From CAYZJD01 sp964478455 (lineage in GTDB: Bacteria; Acidobacteriota; Terriglobia; Bryobacterales; Bryobacteraceae): 7,782 nucleotides of DNA. Positions 1 through 6,378 of the stretch are shown here, in pieces. The notes under the pieces were generated by a model that worked only from the letters and a program-made list of their open reading frames with translations, had not been told where the DNA came from and made no database searches. The position numbers and the translations under genes were made by a program. The stretch is from contig CAYZJD010000219.1 in NCBI GenBank assembly GCA_964478455.1, positions 1 to 7,782 on the forward strand, written 5' to 3'. The first letter of the stretch is position 1. Each line of letters begins with the position of its first letter.

Positions 1-360
1 GTGGCACGCAATGGCGCTTTCACGCAGCACGCGCCCGCTCCAATCCGCCAGCACCACCCGCGCGCCCGCGCGGGCAACCTCAACCCCCACCGTCAGCCTG
101 GCCTCAGACCGTAAGCTCAGCAGCGTCGGGCGGCGGCCAAGCTGTGAGTGGTTGGCGAGTTTCTCTTCCGAGATCATCTTGTCGCGCTTCAGGCGCTTGA
201 GGATGAAGGTGATCGAACTCGGCGAAAGGCCGGTGATCCTTGCGAGGTCCAAACGCGACAGGGGCGCATTCTGCCGGATCCCATTCAATACCAGGCGCTC
301 GTTGGCCTGTCGCAGAGCCGACTTGTTGAGAGCGCCCTTGGTCGTGAACGTGACGGCCAT
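1..360 (-). CDS. ROK-family (NagC/XylR-type) transcriptional regulator, N-terminal part
   Basis: The minus-strand frame reads from ATG at 360-358 without a stop to the window edge: 120 codons of a protein that is usually about 380-410 residues. Residues about 20-75 form a winged helix-turn-helix. NERLVLNGIR leads into PLSRLDLARITGLSPSSIT (about 33-51), and the GRRP motif at 75-78 is typical of ROK regulators. The ROK fold begins near 89 with GVEVARAGARVVLAD. The DxGxT phosphate-binding motif of sugar kinases is absent there, so this is a regulator rather than a kinase. An SD-like GGAG (371-368) lies 7 nt before the ATG and supports this start. In this family the C-terminal domain, not visible here, normally binds a sugar or sugar derivative. 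The gene is divergent from the TonB-dependent receptor, which suggests that it controls that operon and possibly itself. The family call is firm; ligand and target are inferred. Confidence 0.9.
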   Translation of the reverse strand, partial: MAVTFTTKGALNKSALRQANERLVLNGIRQNAPLSRLDLARITGLSPSSITFILKRLKRDKMISEEKLANHSQLGRRPTLLSLRSEARLTVGVEVARAGARVVLADWSGRVLRESAIACH

Positions 361-395
361 GTTTGGACTCCAGCTTTCGGGCCGGTAGAAATACT

Positions 396-424
396 ATTAT
401 TACGTTGTCTGAGAGAAGTGTCAA
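396..424 (-). promoter_or_regulatory. Sigma70-type promoter for the ROK regulator
   Basis: Reading leftward, a perfect -35 TTGACA (424-419) is followed by a 17-nt spacer and AATAAT (401-396), a 5/6 match to the -10 consensus. Initiation would fall near 389, leaving a leader of about 29 nt that carries GGAG at 371-368. The AT-rich -10 stands out in a GC-rich surround. It is called from sequence alone. Confidence 0.72.
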
Positions 425-453
425 TCTTCGAAGCCGGGTTTCGGCCTTTCTTT

Positions 454-508
454 CAGGTCCGAGACGTTCCCAAGGGGTTGCGGGCGCCGGCCAGGCCGAG
501 ACATTCCC
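454..508. repeat. Pair of short direct repeats, candidate regulator sites
   Basis: CAGGTCCGAGACGTTCCC (454-471) recurs as CAGGCCGAGACATTCCC (492-508). The core CCGAGAC(G/A)TTCCC matches at 12 of 13 positions, and the copies start 37-38 bp apart, about 3.5 helical turns. They lie upstream of the ROK gene's -35 box, roughly 70 and 107 bp before its predicted start site. This would suit an activator or a cooperative repressor. No protein is known to me to bind this motif, and chance cannot be excluded for two copies. Confidence 0.4.
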
Positions 509-601
509 GCCTGTGGGCGGCGATCCGGTGCAGTCCGCAGCTTGAAGGATTTCCCACCTACAATCAAATGGATACGCGCAACGGCTTCGGCCTGCCCGCG
601 T

Positions 602-618
602 CATGGTAGTCTGCCATG
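602..618. promoter_or_regulatory. Imperfect 17-bp palindrome, candidate operator
   Basis: CATGGTAGTCTGCCATG is an odd-length dyad with 7 of 8 paired positions matching; only the sixth pair is off. It lies about 68 bp upstream of the rightward -35 box. A symmetric site fits a dimeric winged-helix regulator such as the divergent ROK protein, but it does not resemble the AT-rich NagC/Mlc consensus. The assignment is tentative. Confidence 0.3.
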
Positions 619-685
619 GGAATCGCATAGAAACCCACGGACGGCGTCGGCGTACGGTTCCGGTCAGTGGCTTCAGCTTTTTCCC

Positions 686-714
686 TTGACAGACGGAACG
701 GCTTGGTATATAGA
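686..714 (+). promoter_or_regulatory. Sigma70-type promoter for the receptor operon
   Basis: A perfect -35 TTGACA (686-691) is followed by a 17-nt spacer and TATAGA (709-714), a 4/6 match to the -10 consensus, inside an AT-rich island (about 703-735). Alternative -10 hexamers overlap it (TATATA at 707-712, GATAAT at 713-718), with less favourable spacing. Transcription would begin near 721, giving a leader of about 96 nt. There is no other comparable promoter ahead of the receptor gene. Confidence 0.65.
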
Positions 715-748
715 TAATTCAGTAACAAAATAAATGTGGGCAAGGCTT

Positions 749-763
749 GGCCCCGGAGGGGTC
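749..763 (+). other. Small leader hairpin in the receptor 5' UTR
   Basis: GGCCCC and GGGGTC pair around a GGA triloop: a 6-bp stem with one G-U pair, in the GC-rich leader. A weaker 5-bp pairing (769-773 with 795-799) lies downstream. No T-run follows either, so neither is an intrinsic terminator. I recognise no known riboswitch; the hairpin may simply be leader structure. Confidence 0.3.
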
Positions 764-803
764 TCTAGGGGCAGGTCCCTCGCGGTCGTCGCCGTGCCCG
801 CTG

Positions 804-809
804 AAGGAG
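804..809 (+). promoter_or_regulatory. Ribosome binding site of the receptor gene
   Basis: AAGGAG lies 7 nt before the ATG at 817. It fixes this start, which also leads directly into a good signal peptide. Confidence 0.8.
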
Positions 810-816
810 TCGCCAC

Positions 817-3800
817 ATGAACAGTCTCGCGAGATTGGGGAGTGCGCTTTGGTTCGCGTTGCTCCCGCTGTCATCACCCCACCTGCTTCTGGCTCAGGCC
901 ACCCAGGGAAGCATACTCGGCACCGTCACCGACGCCACCGGCGCCGCCGTTGTCGGCGCGGAAGTCACGGTGAAAAACGAAGGCACGAATTTCGTCCGCC
1001 GGATCACCACCGGCGAGGGCGGCGACTACCGCGTTGCCGGCCTCGAGGCTGGAAGTTATGAAGTGACCGTCAACATGCAGGGGTTCAAGGCATTCACCCA
1101 GACCAAGGTGGATCTCGTCGCCAACCAGATCAAGCGAGTTGACGTCGGCCTGGAGGTGGGCGAGCTGACCACCAAAGTAACCGTGGAGGGAGGCACCTCC
1201 CAGGTGGAGACCGAGACCGTCACTCTCTCCAACGTCAAGACCAGCCGCGACTACACCCAGTTGCCGCTAAGCATCTGGGGACGTGGCTGGGCGAACGTAA
1301 CCAACGTGACCGCCGGGGTCCAGGCGGAAAGCGGATTCGAAGTGAACGGCGCCCGGGACACCGCCAACAACTTCACTTCCGACGGCATTTCGGTCAACGA
1401 CATCATCAGCAGCCGGAACACGGCCAATGGCTTCTCGGGGGAAGTCGAGGTGATCCAGGAGGTCAAGATCATGACCGCCAACAACTCGGCCGAGTTCCCG
1501 CAGGTGGCGCAATTCGCCGCCATCACCAAGTCCGGTACGAACGAGCCGCACGGGTCCTTCTATTGGGGTCAGTTCAACACGAAGTTTTCCGCCCGGAGCT
1601 GGCAGGACCCCGTCGGGCCGTCCTTCATCAACTACCCGATGTTTGCCGTGACCAACGGCGGACCTCTGTACATCCCGGGCGTGTACGACGGCCGGGACAA
1701 GACGTTCTACTTCTTCTCCTATGGCGGGGCTCGGTTTCGGACCGGCAATCGGAGCTATCTGTCGATCCCGACGCCGGCCTTTCGCGAGGGCGATTTCTCC
1801 TCTCTTGCCGGGGTCGTGACGATCGTGGATCCGCTCAACGGAGTTCCGTTCACTGACAATAAAGTTCCGCCGGCGCGCATCAGTTCCGTCTCCCGCGCCA
1901 TACAGGACCTGGTGTACCCGGACCCCAACCTTCCGGGACAGGGTGACTTTGGCGTGGTCAACAACTTCTATGGTGATCCTGGCGCGCGCTTCGATTCGGA
2001 CGTCTACTCGGGCCGGCTCGACCAGAAGATCGCGGCCAGCAATCTGCTGTTCGCGCGGTTCGGTTACACCAAGAACAACAAGGACAGCTACCCCGGCGCA
2101 TTGAAGGACGGCTACGGGCCGTGGGCGTGGCGGGGCAATCACCCTGGCGCCAGCGTTGTGATTTCCGATACCCACACCTTCAGCCCGGCGCTGGTTAACG
2201 AGGCCAAGCTGGGCTACAGCCGTGACCTCGGAAGGTGGCGGGATCCGAACTACGGCAAGGACGTTCTGTCTGTCATCGGCCTCCAGGGAATCGCGAACCC
2301 CGGCAATGACCCGGCTATCGGCGGGATGCCTGGCACATCCTTCTGGGGCTCGGCGGTGGACTTCGCCGGTACCATCACTTGGGCTAACGATTGGCTACAG
2401 GCTCAGAACACCTACCAGTTCATTGACAACCTTTCCTGGTATCAGGGGCGCCACAGCCTGAAGATGGGCTTCGATGTCCGGCGCTATCAGATCAACGACC
2501 ACGGCAAGCCCTTGGAGGTCCGCGGCTCGTTCAACTTCGATGACCAGTTGAGCGGTTTCAGCTATGCCAACTTCCTGCTCGGATACCCGAGCTTTGCCAC
2601 CCGGGCCATCGCTCGCCCCAGCGCGCACTCGCGCAGCCCTTTGTACGGCTTCTATGTGCAGGACGACTTCAAGCTCCATCCGCGCGTCACGCTCAATTAC
2701 GGGATCCGTTACGAATATCAGAGCCCGTGGGTGGACAAGTTCGACCGGATGTTCACCTTCGATCCCGCCCGCGCCAGCCTCGTCACTGCCGGCAGTTCGA
2801 TTCCCGCGGATCTGGTTCCCGCCGTGGCCGCGACGTTGCCCATCATCTCGGCGGCTGAGGCGGGCTTCCCGGTTCGCAGCCTGATGGAGACCGACGCCAA
2901 CAACTGGAGCCCCCGCCTGGGATTGGCCATCCGGCCGTTTGCCGACACCAAGACAGTGGTGCGGCTGGGCTGGGGTTACTATACGCAGATGTGGCCGGGC
3001 CTGCTGGCGCTGAATGCGACCGGCGGGCCGTGGCAATCCACCGAAGTCTACTACATCGAGGGCAACCAGCCCACTATCAGCTTCCCCAATCCGTTCTCCA
3101 AGGTGAATGAGTTCTCCGGCGTGCAGAGCGTCAGCGCCGTCAGTTCCCGCTTCCCGAACGAACGCACCCAACAGTGGAGCCTCTCCATCGGACGGCAGAT
3201 CTGGGGAACGGCGGTAGACGTCGGATATGTCGGCACGTCGGCGAAGAACATTCCGTTCAGCCAGGACCTTAATCAGCTCAGGCCCAGCACCATCCCTTAC
3301 AGCTCGGAGCGCCTTCCCTACCAGCGCTTCGGCAGCGTCAATCTGACGCAGAGCGGCGCCTCTTCGATCTACCACGGTTTGACCGTCAAGGCCGAGCGCC
3401 GGATGGCGGCCGGCTTGTGGTTCAACGCCAACTACACCTGGGCGAAGGCTCTCACCGACGCCGACCTGCGGAGCTATAGCAGTGGCGCCGAGCAGAACCA
3501 GTATGAGCGCTACCTGGAGCGCGCCGACGACCCCAACCACCGGCGCCAGCAGTTGCGCTTCAGCTACATCTATGAGCTGCCCGTTGGCAAAGGGAAGCGC
3601 TTCGCCGGCGGTCTGTCCGGCATCGCCAATTACGTTATTGGCGGCTGGCAGCTTTCCGGCATCACCACCATGGTCACGGGGCCTCGCCTCAGCGCCTACT
3701 TCTCCGGCGTCGATCCCGCCAACACGAACCAGTATTGGGGGCGACCCGATCGCGTCGGCGACGGCAACTTCGACTCGAGTGACATGCGAGACCGGATTAA

Positions 3801-4107
3801 GAATGGTCAGCCCATTTTCGACATCAACGCCTTCGTTGCGCCGGAACAGGGACGCGGTTCCTTCGGCAACGCCGCTCGCAGCATCCTGACAGGACCAGGC
3901 ACAATGAACTGGAATGTCGTGCTCGCGAAGAATTTCCCCATCCTTCAAGAACGGGCGCGGTTGCAGTTCCGTTGGGAGCTGTTCAACGCCTTCAACCGGC
4001 CGAATTTCTGGAGCCCGGACACTGACACCAGCGGGGGCAGCTTCGGCATGGTCTACGGCGCCGGCATGGGCCGGCAGATGCTCTTCGCCGCGCGTCTGGA
4101 CTACTAA
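817..4107 (+). CDS. TonB-dependent outer-membrane receptor with carboxypeptidase-regulatory-like domain
   Basis: This complete gene of 1,096 residues would import a substrate across the outer membrane, powered by TonB-ExbBD. A signal peptide (residues 1-28) ends in LLLAQA. A carboxypeptidase-regulatory-like beta-sandwich follows (about 31-115; GTVTDATGAAVVGAEVTV, then GLEAGSYEVTV). The plug (about 120-240) contains QLPLSIWGRG, FEVNGARDTANNFTSDGISV and a stretch ending AAITKSGTN. The rest is a beta barrel with alternating aromatic strands. Near the C-terminus FNAFNRPNF is typical of the large Acidobacteriota receptors, and the last residue is Tyr (RLDY), as expected of a BAM-assembled barrel protein. 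Length is normal for the group. Such receptors are often linked to polymer or sugar uptake, but the sequence does not reveal the ligand. It is the first gene after the rightward promoter, divergent from the ROK regulator, and 180 nt ahead of the hydrolase. No SusD-like partner is present. Confidence 0.95.
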   Translation: MNSLARLGSALWFALLPLSSPHLLLAQATQGSILGTVTDATGAAVVGAEVTVKNEGTNFVRRITTGEGGDYRVAGLEAGSYEVTVNMQGFKAFTQTKVDLVANQIKRVDVGLEVGELTTKVTVEGGTSQVETETVTLSNVKTSRDYTQLPLSIWGRGWANVTNVTAGVQAESGFEVNGARDTANNFTSDGISVNDIISSRNTANGFSGEVEVIQEVKIMTANNSAEFPQVAQFAAITKSGTNEPHGSFYWGQFNTKFSARSWQDPVGPSFINYPMFAVTNGGPLYIPGVYDGRDKTFYFFSYGGARFRTGNRSYLSIPTPAFREGDFSSLAGVVTIVDPLNGVPFTDNKVPPARISSVSRAIQDLVYPDPNLPGQGDFGVVNNFYGDPGARFDSDVYSGRLDQKIAASNLLFARFGYTKNNKDSYPGALKDGYGPWAWRGNHPGASVVISDTHTFSPALVNEAKLGYSRDLGRWRDPNYGKDVLSVIGLQGIANPGNDPAIGGMPGTSFWGSAVDFAGTITWANDWLQAQNTYQFIDNLSWYQGRHSLKMGFDVRRYQINDHGKPLEVRGSFNFDDQLSGFSYANFLLGYPSFATRAIARPSAHSRSPLYGFYVQDDFKLHPRVTLNYGIRYEYQSPWVDKFDRMFTFDPARASLVTAGSSIPADLVPAVAATLPIISAAEAGFPVRSLMETDANNWSPRLGLAIRPFADTKTVVRLGWGYYTQMWPGLLALNATGGPWQSTEVYYIEGNQPTISFPNPFSKVNEFSGVQSVSAVSSRFPNERTQQWSLSIGRQIWGTAVDVGYVGTSAKNIPFSQDLNQLRPSTIPYSSERLPYQRFGSVNLTQSGASSIYHGLTVKAERRMAAGLWFNANYTWAKALTDADLRSYSSGAEQNQYERYLERADDPNHRRQQLRFSYIYELPVGKGKRFAGGLSGIANYVIGGWQLSGITTMVTGPRLSAYFSGVDPANTNQYWGRPDRVGDGNFDSSDMRDRIKNGQPIFDINAFVAPEQGRGSFGNAARSILTGPGTMNWNVVLAKNFPILQERARLQFRWELFNAFNRPNFWSPDTDTSGGSFGMVYGAGMGRQMLFAARLDY

Positions 4108-4188
4108 CAGGGTGCTGAATAACGGTGGCAGGCTTCGCTGTCCCGAGCCGCCAGTGACGCGGAATCATGCACTTGCGGCCCTCGGCGC

Positions 4189-4209
4189 GTGGACAGCGTT
4201 GCCTGTCAC
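4189..4209 (+). other. Intercistronic hairpin 1
   Basis: GTG-ACAG pairs with CTGT-CAC, with one bulged G and a 6-nt loop (CGTTGC), giving 7 bp. It is followed by CCTGTTTATC, which is too poor in T for a confident intrinsic terminator. It begins 81 nt after the receptor stop. It could protect the receptor mRNA 3' end or cause partial termination. Confidence 0.35.
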
Positions 4210-4247
4210 CCTGTTTATCGGCAGCCGACTAACGCAGTTCGTACAAG

Positions 4248-4277
4248 GCCAGGGGCGGAGCGCAGCCTGCCCCTGGC
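4248..4277 (+). other. Intercistronic hairpin 2, just upstream of the hydrolase start
   Basis: GCCAGGGGC (4248-4256) and GCCCCTGGC (4269-4277) form a perfect 9-bp, very GC-rich stem with a 12-nt loop. The stem ends 10 nt before the ATG at 4288, where a Shine-Dalgarno sequence would be expected, and none is visible there. No T-run follows, so it is not a standard terminator. It may reduce translation of the downstream gene or shield the upstream transcript from 3' decay. Confidence 0.5.
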
Positions 4278-4287
4278 GCCGCCAATC

Positions 4288-6278
4288 ATGACCGTTGCTC
4301 GTTCGCTCACGGCGGTTTGCTTGGCCTCGACATCGCTCCTGGCGCAGGCCCGCTCCCACAGTCCTGCGGAGCGGTTCGACCTGTTCCAGCAATATCTGGT
4401 TCGTCGGGCCGCTGAAATCACTCGAAGTTTTCCCGGCGACATCCAGACCCTCGACCAATGCAAACGCATCCGCCCGCGCTTGCGGCAGCAGGTCTTGTAC
4501 ATGCTGGGCCTGGATCCAATGCCGGCGAAGACGCCGCTCGAGGCCCGCATTACCGGCAAGTTGGACCGTGGGTCGTACAGTATCGAGAAGGTTGTCTTCC
4601 AAAGCATGCCCGGGCTGTATGTCACGGGTAACCTCTATCTGCCCAAGGTCACGCCGGGGCCTCTCCCAACGGTGCTCTACCTTTGCGGGCACTCCCCTGG
4701 CCCGTGGGGTGCGAAGGTCGACTATCAGCATCATGGAATCTGGTTTGCCCGAAACGGCTATGTCGCTCTGCTGATCGACACGATCGAGTTCGGGGAGGTC
4801 CCCGGAGTTCACCACGGGACGCACGACCTCGAAATGTGGGACTGGCTTTCCCAGGGGTACACTCCTGCCGGGCCCGAGACCTGGAACGCCATCCGAGCCG
4901 TGGATTACCTGGAAACCCGGCCGGAGGTCGATCGCAGCCGGATCGCCGTCACGGGCATTTCCGGCGGCGGCGCCATCACCTGGTACGCGGCGGCCGTGGA
5001 TGAACGCCTGCAAGTCGCCGCCAGCGTTTGCGCCACCTGGACGGTCGAGCACCACACCGCTCTCGATGCCGTTCACGAGAATTGCGACTGCATCTACTTC
5101 CACAACACCTTCCTGGCTGACCTGCCTGTGGTGGGGGCCTTGATCGCCCCGCGGCCGTTGAAAATCATCAGCGCGCGGCGCGACCCGTCGTTTCCGTCCG
5201 CCGGCTACCGCGAGGTTTACCGGCGGCTGCGCCCGATTTACGAGTTCTACGGCGCGGGCGACAGGATCGTCGAGTACGACCACGACGCGCCGCACGCGGA
5301 CCTCCTGCCGTTCCGCAAAGAGGCCAACGAATGGATCAACCGTTGGCTGAAGAAAGATGGCACTCCATTCGAAGAAGGGGATATCAAGCGCGAAGCCCCG
5401 GAAATCTTGCAGGTGCTCGACCGCTACCCGCCCGGCGCCGTCAACGGGTACGTCCACCGGATCTTCATCTCGTGCCCGCGGCCTCGAATCCCGAAAACAC
5501 TGGAGGAGTGGAAAACGCGGCGCGCCGCGCTCATCGCCGAACTGAAGGATAAGAGCTTCCGCGCTTTTCCTCGTGAGAAGGTCCCGTTCGACGCCTGGAA
5601 GCGCGAATCGCAGGAGTGGACCGCCAGGTACGCCCGCCCGTTCGACGTGGAGTTCAGTACGGAGGCAAACGTGCGGGTCACGGGGCACCTCTACCTGCCG
5701 CGCGATGAGAATCCCTCCCATCCAGGTCTGATTTACGTCAAGGGCCGGCAGGACGTCGTCTATCCGATTGATTACGATCCGCTGCTTCCCGTGCTTGGCA
5801 CGCACGTTGTCTTGACGCTCCAGCCCAGGGCGGTCGACTATCCGATGGACAACTACAAGACCGCCACCATCAAGCGCACCGCCGCCTTGGTCGGAGCGAC
5901 TCTCGAGTCGATGCAGACCTGGGACATCCTCCGGGCGGTGGACTTTCTGATGGAAGGCGAGCGGCTGGCGCTCTCGTCTCTTTCTGTTTACGCAAGGAAA
6001 GACATGGCCGTCCCCGCACTCTGCGCGGCTGCCCTGGATAGCCGCATCAGCGCGGTGATTCTCGACGACCCGCCCGCTTCGCACTGGCAAGGCCCCGCTC
6101 TGCTGAATGTTCTGCGGTTCACCGATATGCCGGAGGTTGCCGCCGCCATCGCGCCTCGCGAACTCGTCTCGCTCGGGCGGATGCCGGATGACTACCGCCT
6201 GGTGGAGTCCGTCTACGGCCTGTACAAGACGAAGCAGCGGATGCGACGCGCTCATGCTCTGGCCGACGCTCTAAAGGT
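4288..6278 (+). CDS. Exported acetylxylan-esterase-like alpha/beta hydrolase with a second, degenerate hydrolase domain (3' end in gap)
   Basis: Visible are 663 full codons before the N run. I chose ATG 4288 because a signal peptide starts there (MTVARSLTAVCLASTSLLAQA). The frame opens at a GTG 33 codons earlier, but that adds a polar, arginine-rich stretch, and neither start has a clear ribosome binding site. Domain 1 (about 70-355) looks like the acetylxylan esterase/prolyl-oligopeptidase type: LYLCGHSPGPWG, AIRAVDYLETRPEVDRSRIAV, then the nucleophile elbow GISGGG with Ser225. Asp299 (ARRDPS) and His336 (DAPHAD) probably complete the triad. Domain 2 (about 430-660) repeats the pattern (VTGHLYLPRDE, DILRAVDFL, ALDSRISAVILDDPP), but the elbow position reads SVYARKDMA (566-574), with no GxSxG, so it is probably not catalytic. 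The likely role is ester hydrolysis in the periplasm or at the cell surface; the substrate is unknown. The C-terminus should lie only a few residues into the gap. Confidence 0.82.
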
Positions 6279-6378
6279 NNNNNNNNNNNNNNNNNNNNNN
6301 NNNNNNNNNNNNNNNNNNNNNNNNNNNNNNNNNNNNNNNNNNNNNNNNNNNNNNNNNNNNNNNNNNNNNNNNNNNNNN
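6279..6378. other. Assembly gap of 100 N
   Basis: Exactly 100 consecutive N, the conventional placeholder for a scaffold gap of estimated or unknown size. The frame stays open across it by coincidence, joining two unrelated enzymes. The missing sequence should hold the last residues and stop codon of the alpha/beta hydrolase, then the ribosome binding site, start codon and first signal-peptide residues of the carbon-nitrogen hydrolase. The true length may differ from 100. Confidence 0.97.

Larger units (their letters stand above)
425..685. other. Non-coding middle of the divergent control region
   Basis: No convincing gene is present between the two outward-facing promoters. The short open frames on either strand have no recognisable family and no supporting ribosome binding site. 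The stretch holds a pair of direct repeats (454-508) and an imperfect palindrome (602-618), both listed separately. Its length gives room for several regulator sites, consistent with control of both divergent promoters. Confidence 0.6.

Noticed and set aside
431..455. Hairpin-like GCCG/CGGC with a following T-rich stretch, resembling a terminator
   Set aside because: The stem is only 4 bp without a bulge, the T-run is interrupted, and no plus-strand gene ends before it.
542..733. Small plus-strand open frame of 63 codons in the divergent region
   Set aside because: No family resemblance or ribosome binding site, and it overlaps the rightward promoter.
825..834. Perfect 10-bp palindrome TCTCGCGAGA at the start of the receptor gene
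   Set aside because: Several palindromes of this length are expected by chance in a window this size, and it lies inside codons of the signal peptide.
1267..2175. Minus-strand open frame of 302 codons inside the receptor gene
   Set aside because: It is antisense to a clearly real gene in GC-rich DNA. Its product is rich in Arg, Val and Gly with no family features, as expected of a codon-bias shadow.
2395..3948. Minus-strand open frame of 517 codons inside the receptor gene
   Set aside because: Antisense shadow of the receptor. The composition is biased, with no motif, signal peptide or supported start.
4189..4287. Upstream GTG start for the alpha/beta hydrolase
   Set aside because: It adds 33 polar, arginine-rich residues ahead of a normal signal peptide, overlaps both hairpins and has no ribosome binding site.
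4165..6255. Minus-strand open frame of 696 codons opposite the alpha/beta hydrolase
   Set aside because: Despite its length, no recognisable domain appears, while the plus strand carries convincing catalytic motifs throughout. It is a GC-driven shadow.
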